A DNA stretch of 12,985 nucleotides from CAYFMS01 sp964491425. Its GTDB lineage: Bacteria; Patescibacteriota; Patescibacteriia; UBA9934. Positions 1 to 4,848 of this stretch are shown piece by piece (positions within the stretch are counted from its first letter, which is position 1; every line of letters begins with the position of its first letter). Both the position numbers and the translations under genes were made by a program. The notes beneath the pieces are model-generated. The model made no database searches. It was not told the origin of the DNA and worked only from the letters and a program-made list of their open reading frames with translations. The DNA is taken from NCBI GenBank assembly GCA_964491425.1, contig CAZBFR010000024.1:1-12985 (forward strand). Direction: 5' to 3'.

Positions 1-731
1 AATTCGCCCGTTTCTTTGTCATGAATAACGCGAACGAGACGGTTGTGGCGCGTATAGCCACCCCAGGGTTCATGACGGATTTCGTGATTTCGTTCTTCGA
101 TTTCGATCATTTCAAAAAGTTCTTCGCTCGCTTCCCACGATCCAAAAAGTTGATCACCTCGAATTTCAACCATAAGCCTAAACGGAATTGTCGTATCATT
201 ACGAATCTCGAGATCGATATTTGGATATGAGCAAGTCGCGCCGGATCCAAACGGCTGGGTTCTATGATGATCCGGGAATACGTCGTAACTATGACGCCAA
301 CGTTCAACGATCGTAAGCGGAGTATGCGCCGTAATCCAAAAAAGTAAGTTTGAAAGCTGACAAAGGCCTCCCCCAATTCCAGGAACAACCTTCCCATTGC
401 GCAAAAACATGCCCTCTACATATCCCTTTCGTCTTGTTGGATTCCCAATCAGATTCCAATAAGACATCGTTTCGCCAGGCCGTAATACAATCCCGTTAAT
501 CTTCTTGATCGCAAGCGTTAGGTTCACTACTTTATTATCCTGCATCCACATATCTACATTTTTCAGCCGACGACGGAGAGGCGTCTGGTGTGACACAACA
601 ACATACGGGAGCGGATCCAGCTCGCGTGTTTTCGCGTAGGTACCAAAAAACCATTGTGCCCGTTTATAGAGAACGTGATAGTAGAATCCAACGAACCGCC
701 TTAATTTCGAACGCAGTTTTGGCTTCTGCAT
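1..731 (-). CDS. VanW family protein (3' end beyond window)
   Basis: The minus strand is open from an ATG at 729-731 to the left edge, giving 243 residues. VanW-family hallmarks are clear: PGETMSYWNLIGNPTRRKGY around residues 85-104, the GIGGGLCQLSNLLFW core at 118-132, and RTQPFGSGATCSYPNIDLEI at 157-176. VanW is named from vanB-type vancomycin-resistance clusters (about 275 residues), but the family is widespread in bacteria without resistance and its biochemical role is unsettled; a cell-envelope link is usually assumed. No vanH, vanB or vanX neighbour is present, so I do not infer resistance. About 30 C-terminal residues are probably missing. The N-terminus is basic with no clear signal peptide. 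The gene starts 31 bases after the CCA end of tRNA-Pro(CGG), with only a weak GGGG upstream, so it probably shares the tRNA transcript. The only open reading frame here that fits a known family is this one. Confidence 0.9.
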   Translation of the reverse strand, partial: MQKPKLRSKLRRFVGFYYHVLYKRAQWFFGTYAKTRELDPLPYVVVSHQTPLRRRLKNVDMWMQDNKVVNLTLAIKKINGIVLRPGETMSYWNLIGNPTRRKGYVEGMFLRNGKVVPGIGGGLCQLSNLLFWITAHTPLTIVERWRHSYDVFPDHHRTQPFGSGATCSYPNIDLEIRNDTTIPFRLMVEIRGDQLFGSWEASEELFEMIEIEERNHEIRHEPWGGYTRHNRLVRVIHDKETGE

Positions 732-762
732 ATAAAAAATCGCCCCATGGGCGTAAATCCTC

Positions 763-838
<76 letters not shown>

Positions 839-856
839 ATGCTCGAAATGGCTTCC

Positions 857-932
857 TGGTGGACCCAAGCGGGTTCGAACCGCTGACCTCTTCCATGCCA
901 TGGAAGCGCTCTACCAACTGAGCTATGGGCCC
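857..932 (-). tRNA. tRNA-Ala (anticodon GGC)
   Basis: Minus-strand 76-base tRNA. The acceptor GGGCCCA pairs with TGGGTCC, followed by discriminator A and encoded CCA. The anticodon stem CTTCC/GGAAG encloses ATGGCAT, giving anticodon GGC, which reads GCC and GCT. The T arm is AGCGG-TTCGAAC-CCGCT. It lies 18 bases from tRNA-Pro(CGG) and 10 bases from the second alanine tRNA. Confidence 0.96.
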
Positions 933-942
933 GCATGTCCCC

Positions 943-1018
943 TGGTGGACCTGAGGAGAGTCGAACTCCTGACCTCTACAATGCGAATGTAGCGCTCTAC
1001 CAACTGAGCTACAGGCCC
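943..1018 (-). tRNA. tRNA-Ala (anticodon CGC)
   Basis: Minus-strand 76-base tRNA. The acceptor GGGCCTG pairs with CAGGTCC, followed by A and encoded CCA. The anticodon stem CTACA/TGTAG encloses TTCGCAT, giving anticodon CGC for GCG. The D arm matches the neighbouring tRNA-Ala(GGC), while the acceptor and T stems differ by compensatory pairs, which points to an old duplicate with a changed anticodon (inference). Confidence 0.95.
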
Positions 1019-1036
1019 GTCTCTAATAAAAAGTTC

Positions 1037-1113
1037 TGGTCGGGTCGGCGGGGCTCGAACTCGCGACCTCTTGGTCCCAAACCAAGCGCTCTAGCCTACT
1101 GAGCTACGACCCG
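1037..1113 (-). tRNA. tRNA-Pro (anticodon TGG)
   Basis: Minus-strand 77-base tRNA and the first gene of the four-tRNA unit. The acceptor CGGGTCG pairs with CGACCCG, followed by A and CCA. The anticodon stem CTTGG/CCAAG encloses TTTGGGA, giving anticodon TGG for CCA. The T stem GCGAG/CCCGC has one A-C mismatch at pair 52-62, unlike the fully paired tRNA-Pro(CGG). The 5' end lies 10 bases after the -10 box of its promoter. Confidence 0.95.
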
Positions 1114-1123
1114 ATGTGCAAGG

Positions 1124-1152
1124 ATCATACCAGTCCTTCGTCATTTTGACAA
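1124..1152 (-). promoter_or_regulatory. Promoter of the Pro-Ala-Ala-Pro tRNA unit
   Basis: On the minus strand TTGTCA (1147-1152) and TATGAT (1124-1129) are 17 bases apart, a near-consensus housekeeping sigma promoter. The expected transcription start is about 3-5 bases before the first tRNA. Its -35 box shares five base pairs with the oppositely directed trmB promoter. Confidence 0.8.
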
Positions 1153-1174
1153 GCGCCCACAAGCCCCCTATACT
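1146..1174 (+). promoter_or_regulatory. Promoter of trmB
   Basis: TTGACA (1146-1151, perfect consensus) and TATACT (1169-1174) are separated by 17 bases. The -10 box ends only 11 bases before the trmB ATG, so a start 6-8 bases downstream leaves a leader of about 4-6 bases. The SD-like GAGGGA at 1177-1182 would then be largely cut off from the mRNA. Confidence 0.8.
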
Positions 1175-1185
1175 CCGAGGGACTT

Positions 1186-1890
1186 ATGCGACAAAAGCAG
1201 TTAAAATTTGCGGATAATAGGGCAAACCCTTGGATTTTCGAGGCCCGTCGAGGGGAGGACCTTGGGCTTAAGGGGGCGTGGAAAACAATCTTTAAAAATG
1301 ATAATCCTTTAACGCTCGAGGTTGGAGCCGGGCGCGGAGACTATACGATTGGCCTTGGGTTATTATACCCAGAGAAAAATATCATTGGGATCGATATTAA
1401 GGGTGCGCGTCTTTGGCATGGTGCCGAGACCGCGAAAAAGCATGAACAAAAAAACGTTCGTTTCCTTCGAACAAAGATTGAAACCCTCGATCTCTTTTTT
1501 GCAAAGGACGAAGTAGGCGAAATTTGGATCACCTTCCCCGACCCATACCCTCGCAAAAGCGACCGTCGCCGACGCTTAACGTCGCACCGCTTCCTCGACC
1601 TCTATAAAAACCTTCTTACAAAGGGTGGTGTGATTCATTTAAAAACCGACAGCGTCTCCCTGTTTGACTCAACGCTCGACGTTCTCGCCGACCGTGACGA
1701 CGTGAAGATCGAAACAATGACCCGTAACCTCTACCGGGACTCCCGGGAAAACGATGCAAGGGCAATCCAAACCACCTACGAAAAGCGCTTCCTCGCCGAG
1801 GGAAAGCCAATCCATTACGTCCGTTTCCACTTTAAACCCCCCTCTCTTTTCGCCCGCCTTCTTCGTCCATTCAAACGTCGCCAATCTTGA
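1186..1890 (+). CDS. trmB: tRNA (guanine-N7-)-methyltransferase TrmB
   Basis: The 234-residue product is a class I SAM-dependent methyltransferase that makes m7G46 in the variable loop of tRNAs, acting in the cytoplasm. Motif I is LEVGAGRGDYT near residues 44-54, followed by the acidic ribose-binding residue in IIGIDIKGARL (D70). The TrmB signature FPDPYPRKSDRRRRL is at 117-131, HLKTDS at 151-156, and the C-terminal TTYEKRFLAEGKPI matches the family's T-x-Y-E-x-K/R-F motif. Length is normal for TrmB. The ATG is preceded by GAGGGA four bases upstream. Its promoter is so close, however, that the transcript may begin at or inside this sequence. The gene sits between tRNA genes on both sides, divergent from the Pro/Ala cluster and just before tRNA-Gly. 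That placement fits its substrate, although clustering alone does not show co-regulation. Confidence 0.95.
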   Translation: MRQKQLKFADNRANPWIFEARRGEDLGLKGAWKTIFKNDNPLTLEVGAGRGDYTIGLGLLYPEKNIIGIDIKGARLWHGAETAKKHEQKNVRFLRTKIETLDLFFAKDEVGEIWITFPDPYPRKSDRRRRLTSHRFLDLYKNLLTKGGVIHLKTDSVSLFDSTLDVLADRDDVKIETMTRNLYRDSRENDARAIQTTYEKRFLAEGKPIHYVRFHFKPPSLFARLLRPFKRRQS

Positions 1891-1915
1891 CGTAAAGCCC
1901 CGCGCCTTGTATACT
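1887..1915 (+). promoter_or_regulatory. Promoter of tRNA-Gly
   Basis: TTGACG (1887-1892) and TATACT (1910-1915) are 17 bases apart. The -35 box overlaps the trmB stop codon (1888-1890). The expected start lies near 1922, about 15 bases before the mature tRNA. Confidence 0.75.
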
Positions 1916-1936
1916 TTTTCCGACCGATAAGAAACT

Positions 1937-2011
1937 GCGGGCATAGTATAGTGGCTATTATGCTAGCCTTCCAAGCTGGAGAGACGGGTTCGATTCCCGT
2001 TGCCCGCTCCA
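1937..2011 (+). tRNA. tRNA-Gly (anticodon TCC)
   Basis: Plus-strand 75-base tRNA. GCGGGCA pairs with TGCCCGC, followed by discriminator T and encoded CCA. The anticodon stem CTAGC/GCTGG (one T-G pair) encloses CTTCCAA, giving anticodon TCC for GGA. The T arm is ACGGG-TTCGATT-CCCGT. It is a single-gene unit with its own promoter and terminator. Confidence 0.96.
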
Positions 2012-2016
2012 AAAAT

Positions 2017-2040
2017 CCACCTCGAAAGAGGCGGTTTTTT
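2017..2040 (+). terminator. Intrinsic terminator after tRNA-Gly
   Basis: The arms CCACCTC and GAGGCGG (one A-C mismatch) close a GAAA tetraloop and are followed by six T residues at 2035-2040. It begins six bases after the CCA end and runs directly into the next promoter's -35 box at 2043. Confidence 0.85.
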
Positions 2041-2042
2041 GT

Positions 2043-2070
2043 TTGACTTTTTCCCTATTCTTGATATACT
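2043..2070 (+). promoter_or_regulatory. Promoter of the HExxH-protein gene
   Basis: TTGACT (2043-2048) and TATACT (2065-2070) are 16 bases apart, with TGA directly before the -10 box (extended -10). The predicted start near 2077 leaves a 27-base leader carrying the strong Shine-Dalgarno GGAGGA at 2095-2100. Confidence 0.8.
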
Positions 2071-2103
2071 ACGGCCTTGGTTTCATTCAACCTCGGAGGA
2101 CTC

Positions 2104-2856
2104 ATGACCAAGATTCCGTCCTTTCTTTACGCACTACTTCCCTTCATTCCATTCACCGGGTTCATCGCCTACAAGGCGCTCAACGCAACAAACGAGCCAG
2201 GAGAACACGAGCTCCCAGCCATCGTATTCGATTCGGGTACATCAGGCGGAGCCCCAACCGTCCAATCGTTGAACGATCGCCTGGATTTCGTTCTCGACGA
2301 ATTTCAGGATAGGGCAACGGTTGCAAAGTTAGAACGAGCACTGACGACTGGGGAACTTGTTGTCGCTTGGGCGGACATGCCCGTCCCTGCAATGTTTGAA
2401 GTACTACACATCGGAGGAGTCGTCGACACACTCGAAGACCTCGCCTCTACCGAGGTTCAAGCGGTTATCACCTTCGACAGAGCCTTCTTCGTCTCCATTG
2501 GGCGCGAAAACAGTGTCACGCTAACTCAACTCGGAATACTTCATGAATTCGCGCACTATGAGCAGTGGTTACGCGAAGAAACTGCCATGAAACGATATTG
2601 GATCAAGGACCTGAGCGTGACCCGGAACTTCAAAGCCAACTACCCTTTCGACGCGCTCGTTTACTGCGAAGAACACCTTCGCTACGAACGTGAAGCGTCG
2701 CAAGCGGAGTGCTCGAGCCCACTGGTCAATCTCTTGTCCGGACACGAGGCCGATCAGAACGCGAGGTACTGCGCTGGTTACGATACTCCCGAGTACGTTC
2801 AACTGCACCGCGAACGTCTCCTCCGCTCGGATTACCTTACGGGCATCTGCCCCTGA
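2104..2856 (+). CDS. Putative membrane-anchored or secreted HExxH protein, unknown family
   Basis: This 250-residue protein starts at the ATG preceded by GGAGGA with a 3-base gap; an upstream in-frame TTG at 2077 lies at the predicted transcription start and is rejected. Residues 4-26 form a hydrophobic segment (SFLYALLPFIPFTGFIAY) after a short basic start, consistent with a signal anchor or signal peptide, so the rest probably faces outward. Residues 147-151 read HEFAH within GILHEFAHYEQWL, the HExxH zinc-binding motif of many metallopeptidases. A third ligand is not certain; acidic candidates lie in the stretch YCEEHLRYEREASQAEC at 187-203. Cysteines at 188, 203, 223 and 249 could form disulfides. 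I do not recognise the family. Protease activity is an inference from the motif alone; a non-catalytic HExxH is possible. It has its own strong promoter and terminator, so it is expressed as a single gene. Confidence 0.85.
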   Translation: MTKIPSFLYALLPFIPFTGFIAYKALNATNEPGEHELPAIVFDSGTSGGAPTVQSLNDRLDFVLDEFQDRATVAKLERALTTGELVVAWADMPVPAMFEVLHIGGVVDTLEDLASTEVQAVITFDRAFFVSIGRENSVTLTQLGILHEFAHYEQWLREETAMKRYWIKDLSVTRNFKANYPFDALVYCEEHLRYEREASQAECSSPLVNLLSGHEADQNARYCAGYDTPEYVQLHRERLLRSDYLTGICP

Positions 2857-2924
2857 CCGCCCCACAAAGAACCGACCCTACCCTACGACGGGTGGCACGA
2901 CGTTCACCTGGTGGGCGGTTTTTT
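2856..2924 (+). terminator. Long-armed intrinsic terminator between convergent genes
   Basis: ACCGCCCCAC (2856-2865) pairs with GTGGGCGGT (2911-2919) apart from one bulged C, and six T residues end the second arm at 2919-2924. About 45 bases separate the arms, and a short GGTG/CACC pairing inside may fold them. It starts at the last base of the HExxH gene's stop codon. It works for the plus strand only; the minus copy lacks a T run. Confidence 0.7.
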
Positions 2925-2925
2925 G

Positions 2926-3369
2926 TTAGGTTACGGACAATGTTTCGTTAAACTGCTCCACGGTCTTTTTTAAATGAGCCTTTGCGAGTTCTGAAAATCC
3001 TTCCTCAAAAAAGATATTGAGGACTTTTTTGAAATGAAGACCCCTTCCGTCAGGATCAATAGACACGGCAATATAAAAGATAAACTCTGTATTATTTTGA
3101 AGGATTTCCGGCGCTACGCTTTGAATGTTTTCGAATATTCGGATCTCGCCCGTTTTCGAATCTGCGAAGCCCCTTGTTGCCAAACAGGGATACTCACGTC
3201 CTTCAATAACGGTCGCCCCGGAATTTCCTCCAAAGGACTCTTCACGTGCACGAAGCATTAGTGTTTTACTAATAATTTCGGCATTCTTTTCAAGGATGTT
3301 TGGATCTAGAATAAGCTCTTTTTCACGAGCTCCCTCTTCCCGTATAAACCGTTCAAATAGCTTACGCAT
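2926..3369 (-). CDS. Hypothetical protein, 147 residues
   Basis: I do not recognise this protein. It begins MRKLFERFIREEG, is soluble by appearance (no membrane segment), and is rich in Glu, Lys and Phe. The middle holds EGREYPCLATRGFADSKTGE (about residues 55-75), with the only cysteine, and a beta-like stretch NTEFIFYIAVSIDPDG. The C-terminal third (FEEGFSELAKAHLKKTVEQF) looks helical. The reading frame stays open up to 3474, but that extension lies inside tRNA-Phe and its terminator, so the ATG at 3367-3369 is chosen. AGGGG lies two bases before it, unusually close for a Shine-Dalgarno. A TACCAT box at 3377-3382, seven bases before ATG, could be a -10 element, but no -35 match is seen. The tRNA-Phe terminator just upstream means this gene needs its own promoter or read-through. 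Confidence 0.8.
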   Translation of the reverse strand: MRKLFERFIREEGAREKELILDPNILEKNAEIISKTLMLRAREESFGGNSGATVIEGREYPCLATRGFADSKTGEIRIFENIQSVAPEILQNNTEFIFYIAVSIDPDGRGLHFKKVLNIFFEEGFSELAKAHLKKTVEQFNETLSVT

Positions 3370-3383
3370 ATCCCCTATGGTAC

Positions 3384-3409
3384 AAAAAATCACCGCTTTT
3401 GGCGATGAT
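3384..3409 (-). terminator. Intrinsic terminator after tRNA-Phe
   Basis: On the minus strand ATCATCGC and GCGGTGAT pair over eight base pairs (one T-G) around the loop CAAAA, followed directly by a run of T residues (3388-3384). It lies four bases after the CCA of tRNA-Phe and closes the tRNA-Ile/pspC/tRNA-Phe unit. Confidence 0.87.
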
Positions 3410-3413
3410 GTTT

Positions 3414-3488
3414 TGGTGCCGGGAGTGGGAATCGGACCCACGACACAAGGTTCTTCAGACCTTTGCTCTACCACTGAGCTACCCCGGC
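3414..3488 (-). tRNA. tRNA-Phe (anticodon GAA)
   Basis: Minus-strand 75-base tRNA. The acceptor GCCGGGG pairs with TCCCGGC, followed by A and encoded CCA. The anticodon stem AAGGT/ACCTT encloses CTGAAGA, giving anticodon GAA. The T arm is GTGGG-TCCGATT-CCCAC: its loop reads TCC where nearly all elongator tRNAs have TTC, so base 55 would be C instead of pseudouridine. Its 5' end is 11 bases after the pspC stop codon. Confidence 0.95.
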
Positions 3489-3499
3489 ATGTGCGGATC

Positions 3500-3691
3500 T
3501 TAGGCTACGTCACGCATCAAAAGCCATGCAATGAAGTAGAAAAAGACTCCTGGAAAAAGACCTGTGCAAAGAACGAGAGCGACAAACGCGAGGCGCAGTA
3601 CCGTAACGTCGACCGCAAGATACGCGGCAAACCCAGCGATAACCCCAAGGAACATCTTGTTTGCTTCGTCCAATGTCAATTTCTTTTCCAT
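3500..3691 (-). CDS. PspC-domain membrane protein (63 residues)
   Basis: This short protein is essentially one PspC domain. KKLTLDEANKMFLGVIAGFA (residues 3-22) and the AYLAVDVTVLRLAFVAL segment match the PspC pattern, in which a basic N-terminus and a G-x-x-x-G-x-A/L-x-Y stretch precede D-x-x-x-x-R. Two hydrophobic segments follow, about residues 31-45 and 48-59, ending WLLM. In enterobacteria PspC is an inner-membrane sensor of the phage-shock response; in other phyla stand-alone PspC domains are common and mostly uncharacterised. No pspA, pspB or pspF is nearby. The ATG lies eight bases after the CCA end of tRNA-Ile with no Shine-Dalgarno, and the stop is 11 bases before tRNA-Phe, so the mRNA is probably released by processing of a tRNA-mRNA-tRNA transcript. 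A TAAGAT that overlaps the stop could be a weak -10 for tRNA-Phe. Confidence 0.88.
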   Translation of the reverse strand: MEKKLTLDEANKMFLGVIAGFAAYLAVDVTVLRLAFVALVLCTGLFPGVFFYFIAWLLMRDVA

Positions 3692-3699
3692 ATTTTTTC

Positions 3700-3776
3700 T
3701 GGTGGGTGTGGATGGACTCGAACCATCGACCTCAGTCTTATCAGGACTGCGCTCTAACCACCTGAGCTACACACCC
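3700..3776 (-). tRNA. tRNA-Ile (anticodon GAT)
   Basis: Minus-strand 77-base tRNA. GGGTGTG pairs with CACACCC, followed by A and encoded CCA. The anticodon stem CAGTC/GACTG encloses CTGATAA, giving anticodon GAT. The T arm GATGG-TTCGAGT-CCATC is fully paired. It leads the unit that continues into pspC and tRNA-Phe. Confidence 0.96.
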
Positions 3777-3789
3777 GTTTTGTGCACGT

Positions 3790-3818
3790 ATCGTAGCAAA
3801 ACGAGCTACTTCTGTAAA
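3790..3818 (-). promoter_or_regulatory. Promoter of the tRNA-Ile/pspC/tRNA-Phe unit
   Basis: On the minus strand TTTACA (3813-3818) and TACGAT (3790-3795) are 17 bases apart, and the tRNA begins 13 bases after the -10 box. The -35 box lies in the last codons of the upstream SLT-like gene (stop at 3806-3808). Both boxes are one to two bases off consensus. Confidence 0.65.
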
Positions 3819-4294
3819 GCCCGCTGGTACTTAGGCGCCCAGCAGTGGCGAGACTCGTTCCAAGGGTTCGATCCACGCGTTTCAAAGAGGTAAATCCCCA
3901 TTTCGACGTTTGCGTAGGGGTCGAATTTTCGGCGTCCTTCGTCGTAAATAGGGGTCGTTTTCTCGGTGGAATCGAGGATTTGGAAGTATCCGTAGGCGGA
4001 GGATTGGCTGTTTTTAATCATTCTCCACTGACTTTCGCAGGTAGCGATCATATCAAGGAGAAGGGCGTTACATTCCGGTTCCCTACAGTGCTCGTAAAGA
4101 TACTGACGGGGCGAAATTGGCGACGCCTCGATTGTCGTAAAAAGTACCCCTGAAACACCGTAGACGATGAGAAAAACAAACGAAACGAGCATAACAAGAA
4201 GAGCCGCGTTAAGCTTCCACTCGATTATTTTCCAAATTGCGTCCTGCCCGCGCTTTGCGTACGCTTTCGCTTTTGTTGTTCGTTTCTTCGGCAT
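3806..4294 (-). CDS. Membrane-anchored SLT/lysozyme-fold protein (putative lytic transglycosylase)
   Basis: The 162-residue protein has a lysine-rich N-terminus, one membrane segment at about residues 29-52 (ALLVMLVSFVFLIVYGVSGV), and a small outer domain. That domain shows the lysozyme-fold/SLT pattern: ATCESQW with E87 as the likely catalytic acid, SSAYGYFQIL at 98-107 (matching the usual S-x-x-G-x-x-Q-I/L), and NVEMGIYLFETRGSNPW at 129-145. Such enzymes cut the glycan strands of peptidoglycan. At about 90 residues the domain is shorter than typical SLT domains, so substrate and activity are inferred. Cysteines at 70, 75, 86 and 151 could form disulfides outside the cell. The open frame extends upstream to 4372 inside ruvC, but the ATG at 4292-4294 lies exactly six bases after an extended -10 box, favouring a leaderless start. 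It is 16 bases downstream of ruvC. Confidence 0.85.
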   Translation of the reverse strand: MPKKRTTKAKAYAKRGQDAIWKIIEWKLNAALLVMLVSFVFLIVYGVSGVLFTTIEASPISPRQYLYEHCREPECNALLLDMIATCESQWRMIKNSQSSAYGYFQILDSTEKTTPIYDEGRRKFDPYANVEMGIYLFETRGSNPWNESRHCWAPKYQRALQK

Positions 4295-4300
4295 GGCTCT

Positions 4301-4309
4301 AGTATACCA
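4301..4309 (-). promoter_or_regulatory. Extended -10 promoter of the SLT-like gene (leaderless start)
   Basis: TGGTATACT on the minus strand is an extended -10 (TGn plus TATACT at 4301-4306). No -35 match is found 15-19 bases upstream. The -10 box ends six bases before ATG, placing the transcription start at or next to the A of the start codon. Confidence 0.65.
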
Positions 4310-4310
4310 T

Positions 4311-4802
4311 TTATCTCGCGTAGCGCGCCTTAAGCGCCCCCGTATAAGCGATCGCAAGCGCATCCGCGGCATCGTCGGGCTTTGGGACCGCCTCGAGCTT
4401 AAAGGTCATTTTAATCATTTCCTGCATCTGTTTCTTATCCGCTCGTCCGTAACCCGTAAGCGCAAGCTTCACTTCGTTTGGAAGCACCGCCTCTACGAGA
4501 ATCCCCTGTTTTGCGCAGAGATAGGTAATAAGTCCTCTTACCTCTGCAACCTGTAGAGCGGTCGTTGTACTCTTTGCAAAGAAGAGTTGCTCCATAACAA
4601 GCCTTGAGGGCTCGTACTTCTTAAGGAGGCTCAAAAGATCATCCCCAATCTCGACAAGGCGCTCGGAAAACTCGCCTCCGGAGTGCGTTTCGATAACTCC
4701 GTGAGTAATACAACGGACCTCGCCACCGTTACGGCGAATAACTGCAAATCCGCAACGCCCAAACCCAGGATCTATCCCTAAAATAATTTCTTCCTGTTCC
4801 AT
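4311..4802 (-). CDS. ruvC: Holliday junction resolvase RuvC
   Basis: The 163-residue product is the RuvC endonuclease, which cuts Holliday junctions symmetrically as a dimer together with RuvAB during recombinational repair. The four catalytic acidic residues are in place: D11 in ILGIDPGFG, E71 in RLVMEQLFF, and D144 and D147 in KPDDAADALAIA (E. coli D7, E66, D138, D141). Length is that expected for the family. ruvA and ruvB are not adjacent in this window. No Shine-Dalgarno precedes the ATG at 4800-4802; an extended -10 box ends six bases before it, so a leaderless mRNA is likely. The rpoC terminator lies immediately upstream, insulating ruvC from rpoBC. The SLT-like gene follows after 16 bases and probably shares this transcript. 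Confidence 0.97.
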   Translation of the reverse strand: MEQEEIILGIDPGFGRCGFAVIRRNGGEVRCITHGVIETHSGGEFSERLVEIGDDLLSLLKKYEPSRLVMEQLFFAKSTTTALQVAEVRGLITYLCAKQGILVEAVLPNEVKLALTGYGRADKKQMQEMIKMTFKLEAVPKPDDAADALAIAYTGALKARYAR

Positions 4803-4808
4803 TTTTCT

Positions 4809-4817
4809 ATTTTAGCA
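4809..4817 (-). promoter_or_regulatory. Extended -10 promoter of ruvC (leaderless start)
   Basis: TGCTAAAAT on the minus strand (TAAAAT at 4809-4814) is an extended -10 ending six bases before the ruvC ATG. There is no -35 match, and the rpoC terminator stem occupies that position. The spacing equals that at the next gene downstream. Confidence 0.65.
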
Positions 4818-4819
4818 TG

Positions 4820-4843
4820 AAAAAGACCGCCGGGGCGGCGGTC
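4820..4843 (-). terminator. Intrinsic terminator of rpoBC
   Basis: GACCGCC and GGCGGTC form a perfect seven-pair stem with loop GCCCC, followed by five T residues (4824-4820) on the minus strand. It begins five bases after the rpoC stop. The plus strand also has a T-rich tract after the stem, so it may work both ways. Confidence 0.93.
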
Positions 4844-4848
4844 TTTTC

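Noticed and set aside
1..731. vanW as evidence of vancomycin resistance
   Set aside because: No vanH, vanB/A, vanX or VanRS-type genes are visible, and VanW-family proteins are common in species without resistance.
2077..2103. In-frame TTG start adding nine residues to the HExxH protein
   Set aside because: TTG falls at the predicted transcription start with no Shine-Dalgarno, whereas the ATG at 2104 has GGAGGA just before it.
1186..2856. Possible recoding of TGA as glycine, as in some Patescibacteria
   Set aside because: TGA ends trmB and the HExxH gene at sensible lengths, and no TGA interrupts conserved genes.
3370..3474. N-terminal extension of the 147-residue hypothetical protein
   Set aside because: The extension would be encoded by tRNA-Phe and its terminator.
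3125..3757. 210-residue plus-strand open frame
   Set aside because: It crosses tRNA-Phe, pspC and part of tRNA-Ile on the opposite strand and has no recognisable content.
4295..4372. N-terminal extension of the SLT-like protein into ruvC
   Set aside because: The extension is very arginine-rich, overlaps ruvC in another frame, and a promoter fits the later ATG precisely.
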